From positions 7,398-71,397 of the forward strand of contig NZ_BMGT01000005.1 of NCBI RefSeq assembly GCF_014640335.1: 64,000 bases of DNA, in the 5' to 3' direction. The stretch comes from Edaphobacter dinghuensis (GTDB lineage Bacteria > Acidobacteriota > Terriglobia > Terriglobales > Acidobacteriaceae). The notes under the pieces are model-generated. The model worked only from the letters and a program-made list of their open reading frames with translations, ran no database searches and was not told the DNA's origin. Every line of letters starts with the position of its first letter. Positions within the stretch are counted from its first letter, which is position 1. The translations under genes and the position numbers were made by a program. This document shows positions 45,359 through 53,625 of this stretch, in pieces.

Positions 45359-45432
45359 GGCGGCTATAGTTCAGTGGCAGAACGCCGCTCTGTGGCAGCG
45401 GATGTCGTGGGTTCGAACCCCACTAGCCGCCC
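45359..45432 (+). tRNA. tRNA-His (anticodon GTG)
   Basis: Acceptor GGCGGCT/AGCCGCC, anticodon loop CTCTGTGGCA with GTG, T-arm GTGGGTTCGAACCCCAC, discriminator C as expected for tRNA-His. CCA is not encoded. The base before the acceptor is C, so G-1 would be added after transcription. Confidence 0.95.
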
Positions 45433-45490
45433 CAAAATCTTTCCCCTCATCGAAGTCCAGTTATAGATACCTTCGAGCTCTCGGTCCGAC

Positions 45491-46255
45491 GTGGTCTCCG
45501 CACAAGCCTCAACTCGAATCTACGCCGGGACCTCCGGCTGGGCTTATCCGACCTGGAAACCCGAGTTCTACCCTCCTAAAACTCCCACAAAGAAGTTTCT
45601 CGAGTTCTACGCCTCGCAACTTACCTCTGTCGAGGTCAATTACACCTTCCGCGCTCTGCCCACTGAAAAAATTCTGGAAGGCTGGCTTGCCTCCACGCCA
45701 TCGCACTTCCGCTTCAGCTTCAAAGCGCCGCAGCGCATCACCCATTTCAGGAGACTTCGCGATTGCGATGCCGACGTAGTTCAATTTCTTGCCGCGCTCG
45801 AACCGGTCCGCCAAGTCGGCAAGCTGGGTCTTCTGCTCTTTCAACTTCCTCCTAACTTTAAAGCCGATGCCGGCCTGCTCACAACATTTCTCTCAACCCC
45901 TACCCTGCAAGCAGCCAGGAACGCACCCCGCATTGCGTTTGAGTTTCGCCACGAATCCTGGTTCAGCGAAGAGATTTACAGGGTTTTACGGCAGCATGAG
46001 GCCGCGCTCTGCATCGCCGAAAGCGACGATCTTATTACCCCCGAGGTGCATACCGCGGCCGCATTCACCTGCTTCCGTCTGCGCCGCAGCGGAGCTTATT
46101 CTTCTGCGGAACTCGATTCCTTCGCCAAACGTTTCACCGCACTCGCAGAACAGCGCGATGTCTACGCCTACTTCAAGCACGAGGACGAACCCACCGGCGC
46201 GCTCAACGCCAAAGCTTTCCTCGATCGCACCATGGCCCTCGAGGACAAGCATTGA
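45491..46255 (+). CDS. DUF72 domain protein (YecE-like)
   Basis: 254 residues from a GTG. The family opening IYAGTSGWAYPTWKPEFYP is followed by FLEFYASQLTSVEVNYTFRALP and FSFKAPQRITHF, then FEFRHESW and a C-terminal DVYAYFKHEDE. This TIM-barrel family has no established activity. Its stop overlaps the start of the next hydrolase gene (TGATG), so the two are probably co-translated. The true start could be a few codons later; no clear ribosome site is visible before GTG 45491. Confidence 0.88.
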   Translation: MVSAQASTRIYAGTSGWAYPTWKPEFYPPKTPTKKFLEFYASQLTSVEVNYTFRALPTEKILEGWLASTPSHFRFSFKAPQRITHFRRLRDCDADVVQFLAALEPVRQVGKLGLLLFQLPPNFKADAGLLTTFLSTPTLQAARNAPRIAFEFRHESWFSEEIYRVLRQHEAALCIAESDDLITPEVHTAAAFTCFRLRRSGAYSSAELDSFAKRFTALAEQRDVYAYFKHEDEPTGALNAKAFLDRTMALEDKH

Positions 46256-47292
46256 TGTCAACAACAACGTTCGCAACCGATACCGTTCTAACAGCCGATT
46301 TTCAGCCACGACGCTACCTGCGCAACGGCCACCTGCAGACCATCTTCGGCAACTATCTTCCTCGCGCCAACAGCCTTCCTGCACCCGAGGCTCAGCTCGT
46401 CGAGGTCTCTCCCGCCACGGACTACCAGATCTCGAGCCAGGTGCTCTGCCACTGCCACTGGCAGCCTGAAGATGTCCGTGCCACGCGGCCAACCGCCATC
46501 ATCGTGCATGGCCTCGAAGGCTCATCCAATTCGCAGTATGTGATCGGCAACGCCAATAAGCTCTGGCATGCCGGCTGCAACGTCGTCCGTATGAACATGC
46601 GTAATTGCGGCGGCACCGAAGCGCTGGCGCCGACGCTCTACCACTCCGGGCTCTCGGGCGATGTCGACGCGGTCATGCGCTTCTTCGTCGAGCTGCACCA
46701 TCTTCAATCCATCACGCTCATCGGGTACTCCATGGGTGGCAACCTTGTGCTCAAGCTTGCAGGAGAGCTCGGTAAAAACCCGCCGCCCGAGCTTCATGCA
46801 GTCATCGGCGTCTCGCCGGTCATCGACCTCGCGCCCTCTTCGGCGGCTCTTCACCTCTGGCAAAATCGCGTCTACGAAAAGAAGTTCGTACGCGCCATGC
46901 TGCGCCGCTTTCGCCGCAAGGCGTCGCTCTTCCCTCGCGCATTCGATCCCAATCGCGCCACCGGCGTTAGCTCACTTCGCGACTTTGACGAACACATCAT
47001 CTCTCTCTACGCCGGTTTCGCCAACGCCGACGACTATTACCATCGCGTAGCCGCCGCTCGCGTCATCGATCAAATCACCGTACCCACGCTCATCCTCAAC
47101 TCTCTCGATGATCCCTTCATTCGGATCGCGCCCGATACCCGCGACAAGATTGTGGCGAATCCGAACATCACCTTCCTCGAGACAGCTCAGGGTGGCCACT
47201 GCGCCTTCCTCGCCCAGCCCGATCCAACCACCGGCTACGATGGCTACTGGGCAGAGCACACGCTGCTGCGCTTCATCCTTGCCAACGCATAA
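46255..47292 (+). CDS. YheT-like alpha/beta hydrolase
   Basis: 345 residues from ATG 46255, overlapping the DUF72 stop. The YheT family mark RNGHLQTIFGNYLPR is near the N-terminus, then AIIVHGLEGSSNSQYV, NMRNCGGTEALAPTLYHSG and the nucleophile elbow GYSMGGNLVLK. The acid lies in LNSLDDPFI and the His in AQGGHCAFL. Family members are esterases of unknown physiological substrate. The charged insert after GVSPVIDLAPSSAA is typical. It is likely cytosolic. Confidence 0.9.
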   Translation: MSTTTFATDTVLTADFQPRRYLRNGHLQTIFGNYLPRANSLPAPEAQLVEVSPATDYQISSQVLCHCHWQPEDVRATRPTAIIVHGLEGSSNSQYVIGNANKLWHAGCNVVRMNMRNCGGTEALAPTLYHSGLSGDVDAVMRFFVELHHLQSITLIGYSMGGNLVLKLAGELGKNPPPELHAVIGVSPVIDLAPSSAALHLWQNRVYEKKFVRAMLRRFRRKASLFPRAFDPNRATGVSSLRDFDEHIISLYAGFANADDYYHRVAAARVIDQITVPTLILNSLDDPFIRIAPDTRDKIVANPNITFLETAQGGHCAFLAQPDPTTGYDGYWAEHTLLRFILANA

Positions 47293-47334
47293 CCATTCTC
47301 TGCCAGCCTAAGACTCCCGCTAAGATAGTTATTG

Positions 47335-47955
47335 ATGCTCGCCGAATGGTCCGTAGAAGCCTCCGCAGACGATCCCGTCCTCGTCATTCCCTGGTCTGAC
47401 CCCTCAGACCCCACCGGCGACCGTCGTTTCATCGACTTGCGCGAAAATCCCTACGACCTCGACCATATCCCCGAAGCCGAGTTGTATCCCCCACTCATGC
47501 ACGCTCTTCGCTCCCTCAACGCTCTTCGTTCTCCAGTATTCACGGCCAAATGCGATGCATGGCCGCTCCGCCCAAAGCAGGACGCAGACGAGCTTGAGAC
47601 CCTTCGCCTCAACCTCGACATCTTCGAGGACGCGGCCAACGACGCCTCCCACGGCTTCGTCAGCTATATCGACATCCTATGGCGCGAGCGCTCCATCTTC
47701 ACCTCGTTTCACCAGCACGAGCAGCTTCTGCACCGCCTCACCCGACACGCAGCACCGCTCAGCCACCCCTATGCCATGCTCGACTGCGTTCTGCGCCCCG
47801 CACTCGTCGACCTCACCGGCCCGCAGGAAGGTTTCGCCCTCAGCCTCTACATCAAGTCGCTTGGCCACGATCCGCAATCCGCCGAAGAGAACTGGGCCAG
47901 CGCGCTCGATGCGGTCGTGGGCCTGGTCCGTAGCAAAGATCTCTCCTTCGCCTAA
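47335..47955 (+). CDS. Hypothetical protein
   Basis: 206 residues from ATG 47335. The sequence is acidic and helical (LETLRLNLDIFEDAANDASHGFVSYIDILW, then HQHEQLLHRLTRHAAPLSHPYAMLDCVLRP) with no membrane segment or signal. I do not recognise a family. Base composition matches the neighbouring genes, so it is probably a lineage-specific core gene. It is followed by tRNA-Arg. Confidence 0.7.
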   Translation: MLAEWSVEASADDPVLVIPWSDPSDPTGDRRFIDLRENPYDLDHIPEAELYPPLMHALRSLNALRSPVFTAKCDAWPLRPKQDADELETLRLNLDIFEDAANDASHGFVSYIDILWRERSIFTSFHQHEQLLHRLTRHAAPLSHPYAMLDCVLRPALVDLTGPQEGFALSLYIKSLGHDPQSAEENWASALDAVVGLVRSKDLSFA

Positions 47956-48006
47956 GTTTTTTCCTGTTGATCGTCCTACCCGCTACAATCGAATCAGGAT
48001 GCATCG

Positions 48007-48082
48007 GGGCGAGTAGCTCAATGGATAGAGCATCAGCCTTCTAAGCTGACGGTTGCAGGTTCGAGCCCTGCCTCGCTCACCA
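48007..48082 (+). tRNA. tRNA-Arg (anticodon TCT)
   Basis: Acceptor GGGCGAG/CTCGCTC, D-arm GCTCAATGGATAGAGC, anticodon loop CCTTCTAAG with TCT, T-arm CAGGTTCGAGCCCTG, discriminator A and encoded CCA. A TACAAT at 47984-47989 may be its -10 box. Confidence 0.96.
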
Positions 48083-48116
48083 CCCTCCATGTTCGTCCTT
48101 GTGCCGGCCCAATGCC

Positions 48117-48172
48117 GACAAAATGTGATGGGCCGCGGAAGTTGGAAGTTCCGCGGCCCATCACATTTTGTC
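48117..48172. repeat. 24-bp perfect inverted repeat with 8-nt loop
   Basis: The left arm (48117-48140, starting GACAAAATGTG and ending CGCGGAA) is the exact reverse complement of the right arm (48149-48172). The loop is GTTGGAAG. It is followed by TTTGTAAAAAA. It lies 35 bp after tRNA-Arg, and a terminator role for the tRNA is possible, though the perfection and length are more than a terminator needs. Confidence 0.95.
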
Positions 48173-48191
48173 TTTGTAAAAAACACAGAAA

Positions 48192-48240
48192 CACGTCATC
48201 TCGACCGAAGCGTAGCGAAGTGGAGAGACCCCTGTATTTA
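48192..48240 (+). repeat. Dispersed element, copy 1
   Basis: ACGTCATCTCGACCGAAGC...AAGTGGAGAGACCCCTGTATTT. A near-identical copy with a small insertion is at 51444-51494. Both are intergenic. Confidence 0.8.
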
Positions 48241-48275
48241 TCTTTGGCTGGCCGAAAAAAGCTCCAGCATCTCAA

Positions 48276-48833
48276 CTACTTCTTAGCAGCAACCTCTGCC
48301 TGCCCCTTCGTCTTGTTATCGATAAAGGCCTGCTGCGCTTCGATCACCTTGTCGCGTGCAAACGAAGCATCGCGCCAGCCCTTCACCTCGACACGCTTGC
48401 CTTCAAGATCTTTGTAGATGGCAAAGAAGTGCGTGATCTCCTTGAGCATGTGCGGGTAGATCTCCGAGTAGTTCCACACGTCCTGATAACGCGGATTATT
48501 CTTACCCACGCAAAGGACCTTCTCGTCGGCCACCCCCTGGTCGAGCATCTCCAGCACCCCAATGGGGCGGACCTCCTGGATACAGCCGGAAAAGCTGGGC
48601 GTATCGACGAGCACCAGAACGTCCAGCGGATCGCCATCGGCCGCAAGCGTGCTCGGAATAAAACCGTAATCACCAGGATAGTGAACGGGGGAGTAGAGGT
48701 TGCGATCCAGCCGGAAGACGTGCAGCTTTTTGTCGTACTCGTATTTGTTGATGCCTTCGAAGGGGATCTCGATGACGGCGTTGATTACCTCGGGGGCTTT
48801 TTCTCCGATGGGTAGCTCAAGATAGTTCGGCAT
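48276..48833 (-). CDS. ppa: Inorganic pyrophosphatase, family I
   Basis: 185 residues with the family I layout: IEIPFEGINKYEYDKK, then HYPGDYGFIPSTL, the metal-binding signature DGDPLDVLV, DEKVLCV and a C-terminal helix. The enzyme hydrolyses pyrophosphate to phosphate in the cytosol and pulls biosynthetic reactions forward. It is slightly longer than the E. coli enzyme because of an Ala/Lys-rich tail (KTKGQAEVAAKK). It is divergent from purS, with about 120 bp between them. Confidence 0.96.
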   Translation of the reverse strand: MPNYLELPIGEKAPEVINAVIEIPFEGINKYEYDKKLHVFRLDRNLYSPVHYPGDYGFIPSTLAADGDPLDVLVLVDTPSFSGCIQEVRPIGVLEMLDQGVADEKVLCVGKNNPRYQDVWNYSEIYPHMLKEITHFFAIYKDLEGKRVEVKGWRDASFARDKVIEAQQAFIDNKTKGQAEVAAKK

Positions 48834-48941
48834 AAAGTCTGGGATCTCTTCTCATGTGCGAAATTTTGCAGCGTCTAACGTGCGATAGCTGCCAAGGAAA
48901 CGGTTTCCTCTCTGTTTTAGGAAGGAAAGCGTCACCTTGTC

Positions 48942-48947
48942 TATAAT
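48942..48947 (+). promoter_or_regulatory. -10 box of purS
   Basis: A perfect TATAAT lies 9 bp before the purS ATG (48956), which would put the transcript start within about 3 nt of the ATG and make the mRNA nearly leaderless. The -35 region is poor. Confidence 0.45.
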
Positions 48948-48955
48948 CAAGCAGA

Positions 48956-49201
48956 ATGAAGGCTCATGTCTATGTCACGCTGAAACGAACGGTGCTGGAT
49001 GCCCAGGGGCAGACAGTCGCGGATGCACTGCGGCGAATGGAATATCGCGGCATTGCCGACGTGCGGCAGGGTAAGTATTTCCTGCTGACCTTGGAAGATG
49101 GATTGGACCAGAACGCGGCGAAGGCCGAGGTAGAACGGATCGCTCGCGAGGTGCTCACCAATCCGGTAATCGAAGAGTTTACCTTCCGGCTGGAACCCTA
49201 A
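48956..49201 (+). CDS. purS: Phosphoribosylformylglycinamidine synthase subunit PurS
   Basis: 81 residues beginning KAHVYVTLKRTVLDAQGQTV, with DVRQGKYFLLTL and the C-terminal VLTNPVIEEFTFRLEP; this is the complete PurS fold. PurS bridges PurQ and PurL in the small-subunit form of FGAM synthase in purine synthesis. Usually purQ or purL follows, but here the next gene is hemE, so the partners must lie elsewhere. No ribosome site precedes the ATG. Confidence 0.93.
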   Translation: MKAHVYVTLKRTVLDAQGQTVADALRRMEYRGIADVRQGKYFLLTLEDGLDQNAAKAEVERIAREVLTNPVIEEFTFRLEP

Positions 49202-49287
49202 ACACTGCGTTCTCACAGTTTTCGGTCAAAATTAATCGCCGTCGCTGGAAGCGGCAAGCGGCTGGTGCTAGGCTCAAGAGCGTAGCA

Positions 49288-50397
49288 ATGGAGAACCCTT
49301 TGAGTCCCGCGTCGAGTCCTGCGTCCCTGGAATCCGCCACAGCGCTTCAGTCTACCGGAAGCAGATTTGTCCGTGCCTGCCTTCGCCAGCCCGTAGACCG
49401 CACCCCCATCTGGCTTCTGCGTCAGGCAGGGCGATACATGCCCGAATACATGGCCGTCCGCAAGCACCACTCGCTGCTCGATATCTGCCGAACCCCTGAG
49501 ATTGCCTCTGAGGTGACTATCACCGCCGCTGAACGGCTCGGCGTGGATGCGGCAATTATCTTTGCCGATCTCCTGCTGCCGTTTACGCCGATGGGACTCG
49601 ACTTCGAGTTTCTCGCCGGCGAAGGCCCAGTGGTACATGTGCCTGTGCGCACAGTCGAGCAGGTACGTGCTCTCCGCACCGATCGCATCGACGAACTAAG
49701 CTACGTAGCGCAAGCCATTGAAAAGGTTGCCGCTCACTTCTCCGCACCGCGAGCGGATGGCGACCAGCTTGGCATCATCGGATTCTGCGGCGCGCCCTTC
49801 ACTCTCGCAAGCTACATGATCGAAGGCGGATCGTCGCGAAACTACATCGAGACCAAAAAATTGATGTACAGCGATAACGTCGCATGGCCCATGTTGATGG
49901 AAAAGCTGGTAACGGTGCTGGTCGGTTTTGCGCAGCAACAAATAGAAGCCGGAGCCGACGTCATCCAGATCTTCGATAGCTGGGTTGGCGCACTGAGCGT
50001 AACCGATTATCGGCGCTACTGTCTCCCCGCCGCTACAGAACTTGTTCGGCGAATCCAGTCTCTCGGCGTTCCCGTCATCTACTTCGGCGTAGACACAGCT
50101 TCTCTGCTGCCGTCCATGGCCGAGACCGGAGCCGACGTCATCGGGCTCGACTGGCGCATTCCGCTCGACCAGGGCTGGAAGGCCGTTGGCAACAGCCATG
50201 GTGTGCAGGGAAACCTAGATCCCATCACTCTGTTTGCTCCTAAAGATGTACTGAAAGATCGCGTCCGCGAGGTGTTGGCCGCAGCAGCCGGACGTCCCGG
50301 TCATATCTTCAACCTCGGCCACGGCATCGTCCCCGGAACCCCCGTCGAAAATGTCATCAAAGTCGTCGAGTGGGTAAAGGAGTACGGCGCGCTATGA
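49288..50397 (+). CDS. hemE: Uroporphyrinogen III decarboxylase
   Basis: 369 residues. The N-terminal family signature PIWLLRQAGRYMPEY is at about 36-50, followed by IIFADLLLPFTPMG, GFCGAPFTLASYMIEGG and IQIFDSWVGALS, and HIFNLGHGIVPGTP near the end. It removes four carboxyl groups from uroporphyrinogen III to give coproporphyrinogen III in the cytosol. The N-terminal 25 residues (Ser/Ala-rich) are an extension beyond the usual start. Its stop overlaps the hemH start (ATGA), so the two are coupled. Confidence 0.97.
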   Translation: MENPLSPASSPASLESATALQSTGSRFVRACLRQPVDRTPIWLLRQAGRYMPEYMAVRKHHSLLDICRTPEIASEVTITAAERLGVDAAIIFADLLLPFTPMGLDFEFLAGEGPVVHVPVRTVEQVRALRTDRIDELSYVAQAIEKVAAHFSAPRADGDQLGIIGFCGAPFTLASYMIEGGSSRNYIETKKLMYSDNVAWPMLMEKLVTVLVGFAQQQIEAGADVIQIFDSWVGALSVTDYRRYCLPAATELVRRIQSLGVPVIYFGVDTASLLPSMAETGADVIGLDWRIPLDQGWKAVGNSHGVQGNLDPITLFAPKDVLKDRVREVLAAAAGRPGHIFNLGHGIVPGTPVENVIKVVEWVKEYGAL

Positions 50398-51425
50398 GCG
50401 GAGAGGCAGGGCGCAGCGCCGTTCTGCTGCTCGCGCACGGCACTCCCGACGTGCTCGGCGAGATGGCCGCCTATCTCAGCAAGGTGACCGGTGGCAGACC
50501 GCTCCCGCAGGAAGTTGTCGAAGAGCTGCAGCATCGTTATCGCCAGATTGGTCTGGGCGAAACGCCGGGAGCCGAAGCCCCTCCACTGACAAAATGGACG
50601 CTCATTCAAGCGCATCTGCTGGAGCGTTCCCTCGATCGCAATGGCGATTCCAATACTCGAGTTTACGTCGGAATGCGGAATTGGCATCCCTATATCGCCG
50701 ATGCGATCGCGCAGATGCGGCTCGATGGAGTCACCCACATCAAGGCGATCTGCCTCGCTCCACAGAACTCCCGCACCAGCGTCGGCCTCTATCGAAAAGC
50801 AGTTCTGGCCGCCGCCGATGGTCTCGAGGTAGATTTCGTCGCTGGCTGGGCCGAACATCCGCTTCTCGCACAGGCATTTGCAGAACGCCTGTGGCCGGTA
50901 TGGGCGCTGGCCTGCGCGCAATCGAAACGCCGCGTCCCCGTCCTGTTTACAGCGCACAGTGTTCCCTGCCGAACTGTAATGACTAAGGAAGCCTCGGATA
51001 ATGGAGCCTCTCAGCAAGAGCCGCCGGATACCTACGCAGTCGAGGCAAAACGCACCGCCGAGCTCGTAGCGCAACACATGGCCCCTGTGGGATTCGGAGA
51101 GAAAGACTGGTACTTCGCCTTTCAGAGCCAGGGCGTAAGTGGCGGGCCATGGATCGGGCCAACCGTAGAAGAGACGCTCAAGTCCATCAAGGACGAGGGG
51201 CATGTCGGAGTCGTCATGCAACCGATAGGCTTCCTCTGCGACCACGTCGAAATTCTGTACGACATCGACATCGCCTTCACAGAGAAGGCACGCGAGCTTG
51301 GCCTGAAGCTGTGGCGGGCCGAGAGCCTGAACGACTCCGATGTTCTGATCAACGCCCTAACCCAGATCGCAACAGGTCAATATAAAGCCGTGGTCGATGA
51401 GGCGATCGTTCCAGCGCAGGTTTAA
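50394..51425 (+). CDS. hemH: Ferrochelatase (proto- or coproporphyrin type)
   Basis: 343 residues from ATG 50394, which overlaps the hemE stop. Opening strand AVLLLAHGTPDVL, then VYVGMRNWHPYI, the catalytic His188 in FTAHSVP, FQSQGVSGGPWIGP and IGFLCDHVEILYDID, which holds the conserved Glu and Asp near the metal site. It inserts Fe(II) into porphyrin. Whether the substrate is protoporphyrin IX or coproporphyrin III cannot be told from sequence alone; the order hemE-hemH-oxidase also occurs in coproporphyrin-dependent organisms. There is no membrane segment. Confidence 0.93.
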   Translation: MSGEAGRSAVLLLAHGTPDVLGEMAAYLSKVTGGRPLPQEVVEELQHRYRQIGLGETPGAEAPPLTKWTLIQAHLLERSLDRNGDSNTRVYVGMRNWHPYIADAIAQMRLDGVTHIKAICLAPQNSRTSVGLYRKAVLAAADGLEVDFVAGWAEHPLLAQAFAERLWPVWALACAQSKRRVPVLFTAHSVPCRTVMTKEASDNGASQQEPPDTYAVEAKRTAELVAQHMAPVGFGEKDWYFAFQSQGVSGGPWIGPTVEETLKSIKDEGHVGVVMQPIGFLCDHVEILYDIDIAFTEKARELGLKLWRAESLNDSDVLINALTQIATGQYKAVVDEAIVPAQV

Positions 51426-51443
51426 GCATTGCTTCAACCAAAT

Positions 51444-51494
51444 CACGTCATCTCGACCGAAGCCGAAGGGCAAAGTGGAGAGCCCCCTGTATTT
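51444..51494 (+). repeat. Dispersed element, copy 2
   Basis: CACGTCATCTCGACCGAAGCCGAAGGGC, then AAGTGGAGAGCCCCCTGTATTT, matching 48192-48240. It separates hemH from the oxidase gene. Confidence 0.8.
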
Positions 51495-51572
51495 CGCTTT
51501 TCGCCCACCCACAAAAATTCTCGATGAAAATGCTCTAGGCTAATAAAAGTCAGAGCATTTGGGAGAGAGTGG

Positions 51573-52955
51573 ATGAAGCGGATAGCAATCATCGGTGGCG
51601 GCATAGCAGGATTAACAGCAGCCTACGAGCTATCGTGTCTGGCAAGCAAAGGAGCCGCGGTAGAAGCCGTGCTCTTCGAAGCCTCTCCCCGACTTGGCGG
51701 CATTGTTGAGACAGTGCGCGAAGGCGGCTTTGTCATCGAATGCGGCCCCGACGCCTGGGTGACGGAAAAGCCGTGGGCTCGCGAGCTTGCAGAACAGCTT
51801 GGCTTGGGCGATGAGATCATCTCTTCCAACGATGCCACGCGCAAGACATACGTTCTGATGGACGGCCTCCTTCAGGCGATGCCGGATGGAATGCGGATGA
51901 TGGTTCCCGCCAACCTCCACGCCCTTGACCAGTCGGAGTTATTCAGCCCAGAGGCCAAACAAGATTTTCACGCCGAAATCAGCCGAGCAACCGAACTCAA
52001 GGCCAGCGCGCCGCAGCACGATGAGAGCGTCGCAGCGTTTGTCCGGCGGCACTTCGGCGACGAAGTGCTCGACACCATCGGCGCTCCGCTGCTACGCGGT
52101 GTCTTCGGCGGAGACGTAACGCAATTGAGCGTGCGCGCCGTCATGGCTCCTTTCGTTGCCATGGAGCGCGAACACGGCAGTCTGATCGCAGCTATGCAGG
52201 CCAACAGCACCGCCAGCAAAAGCCGACAGGCTGCGATATTCACCACACTGCAAAGTGGATTGGGAACGCTTGTAGACAGAATGGTCGCAACGATTCCCAA
52301 AGACTGGCTCCGCCTGGGAACAACCATCCGCGCGCTCTCACACGAGCACGATGGCTGGAAGGTAGAGACGTCTTCAACTCAGGAGCACTTCGATGTCATC
52401 CTCATGGCTGCGCCCGTTCACATCGCGCGAGAGCTGATGCAATCAATCGACACGCGCGCCGCGCAGCTCATAGCGATGGACGCAAGCTCCGCCGTGGTTG
52501 TCGCCTTCGGGTTCCCCGATGCAACTGGCTTCTCCACTCCTCCCGGCTTTGGCTTTCTCGTCCCCGAAGGGTCAGGAAGCCGCCTGCTGGCCTGCACCTT
52601 TGTCGACCAGAAGTTCGCTAACCGCGTACCACCAAATGGAAAGCTGATACGCGCCTTCTTTGGCGCCGACGCCGCAGAACGGTTGATCCGCTGCGGCAAC
52701 GACGAGGTATCCTCCGTGGCACGGCTCGAACTTGCACACATCCTCGGCCCCTTACCCGAGCCTCAGGTAACCGTAGTACGACGCTGGCCCAAGAGCCTTC
52801 CCCAATATGCCGTCGGTCATCTTGAACGGATGAAAGAACTCGACGAGCACATACGAAATCTCAACGGACTATATCTCTTGGGAAACGGATATCGCGGCGT
52901 CGGTTTACCCGACCTGATACGAGATGCACGTGCCGCAGCGCAGCAACTCGTATAA
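51573..52955 (+). CDS. hemY: Protoporphyrinogen/coproporphyrinogen III oxidase, HemY type
   Basis: 460 residues, flavin amine oxidase fold. Opens RIAIIGGGIAGLTAAYEL (FAD dinucleotide motif), then FEASPRLGGIVETV and FVIECGPDAWV, and ends with LNGLYLLGNGYRGVGLPDLI, the C-terminal FAD motif of the HemY family. It oxidises proto- or coproporphyrinogen to the porphyrin with O2. GGGAGAGAG precedes the ATG. It follows hemH by 147 bp holding a dispersed repeat, so it may have its own promoter. Gram-positive-like CgoX activity is possible. Confidence 0.93.
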   Translation: MKRIAIIGGGIAGLTAAYELSCLASKGAAVEAVLFEASPRLGGIVETVREGGFVIECGPDAWVTEKPWARELAEQLGLGDEIISSNDATRKTYVLMDGLLQAMPDGMRMMVPANLHALDQSELFSPEAKQDFHAEISRATELKASAPQHDESVAAFVRRHFGDEVLDTIGAPLLRGVFGGDVTQLSVRAVMAPFVAMEREHGSLIAAMQANSTASKSRQAAIFTTLQSGLGTLVDRMVATIPKDWLRLGTTIRALSHEHDGWKVETSSTQEHFDVILMAAPVHIARELMQSIDTRAAQLIAMDASSAVVVAFGFPDATGFSTPPGFGFLVPEGSGSRLLACTFVDQKFANRVPPNGKLIRAFFGADAAERLIRCGNDEVSSVARLELAHILGPLPEPQVTVVRRWPKSLPQYAVGHLERMKELDEHIRNLNGLYLLGNGYRGVGLPDLIRDARAAAQQLV

Positions 52956-52986
52956 ATCTTGCAGCAAAGCACGATGGAGGCAACCC

Positions 52987-53565
52987 ATGAGCATAGCAAC
53001 GACCCACGGAGACAGCGGACAGACAGGACTAGCCGGCGGTGTACGCGTCTCAAAGGCAGACCTGCGCGTCGAAGCATACGGCTCGGTCGATGAGTTGAAT
53101 GCGACGCTCGGCTTTGCCCGCAGTATCTGCCATCACAAAGAGATCTGCACCTGGACCGAAGAGATTCAACGCACGCTCTTCCGTGTCGGCGGCGCTCTGG
53201 CCACTCCTCCAGAAAATCAGAAAAATGCTCCTGTCATCTCGCTCGAGGATGTCGACGCTCTCACCAACCTCGTCCACCAGATCGAAGCGACCGAAGGCAT
53301 TCTCTCCGACTGGTCTTTGCCCGGAGCGCACACTGAGTCCGCCGCCTACGAGATCGCTCGCACGGTCTGCCGCCGCGCCGAACGCAACGCCGTTCGCCTC
53401 GCAGAAAATGGGGTCGAGGTAAATCCCACGATCATTGCTTACCTCAACCGGCTCTCCGATCTCATCTGGCTCTTCGGCAGACTGATCGAGCTGACCGCGG
53501 GCATCGACGCTCGCCTTCGCACCGACGATACCGCCGGGCCAAAGTGGTCTCGCGCCTGGAAGTAA
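52987..53565 (+). CDS. Cob(I)yrinic acid a,c-diamide adenosyltransferase, PduO type
   Basis: 192 residues from ATG 52987 (GGAGGC 10 bp upstream); a longer frame from 52924 reads through the end of the previous gene. Motifs are THGDSGQTGL (ATP loop), LRVEAYGSVDELNATLG, ESAAYEIARTVCRRAERNAV and YLNRLSDLIWLFGRL, all typical of the PduO/CobA2 family. It transfers the adenosyl group from ATP to cob(I)alamin in the cytosol. It is placed 31 bp after the haem oxidase, perhaps as one transcription unit of tetrapyrrole genes, ended by the hairpin at 53570. Confidence 0.95.
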   Translation: MSIATTHGDSGQTGLAGGVRVSKADLRVEAYGSVDELNATLGFARSICHHKEICTWTEEIQRTLFRVGGALATPPENQKNAPVISLEDVDALTNLVHQIEATEGILSDWSLPGAHTESAAYEIARTVCRRAERNAVRLAENGVEVNPTIIAYLNRLSDLIWLFGRLIELTAGIDARLRTDDTAGPKWSRAWK

Positions 53566-53569
53566 AAGC

Positions 53570-53598
53570 AAAGGCCCATCCACAATGGATGGGCCTTT
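53570..53598. terminator. Bidirectional terminator hairpin
   Basis: A 13-bp perfect stem, AAAGGCCCATCCA and TGGATGGGCCTTT, with loop CAA. It lies between convergent genes (adenosyltransferase on +, receptor on -), and A/T runs in the arms serve both strands. Confidence 0.85.
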
Positions 53599-53625
53599 GG
53601 AATTAATACGTCAGTTGAGTTCAGG

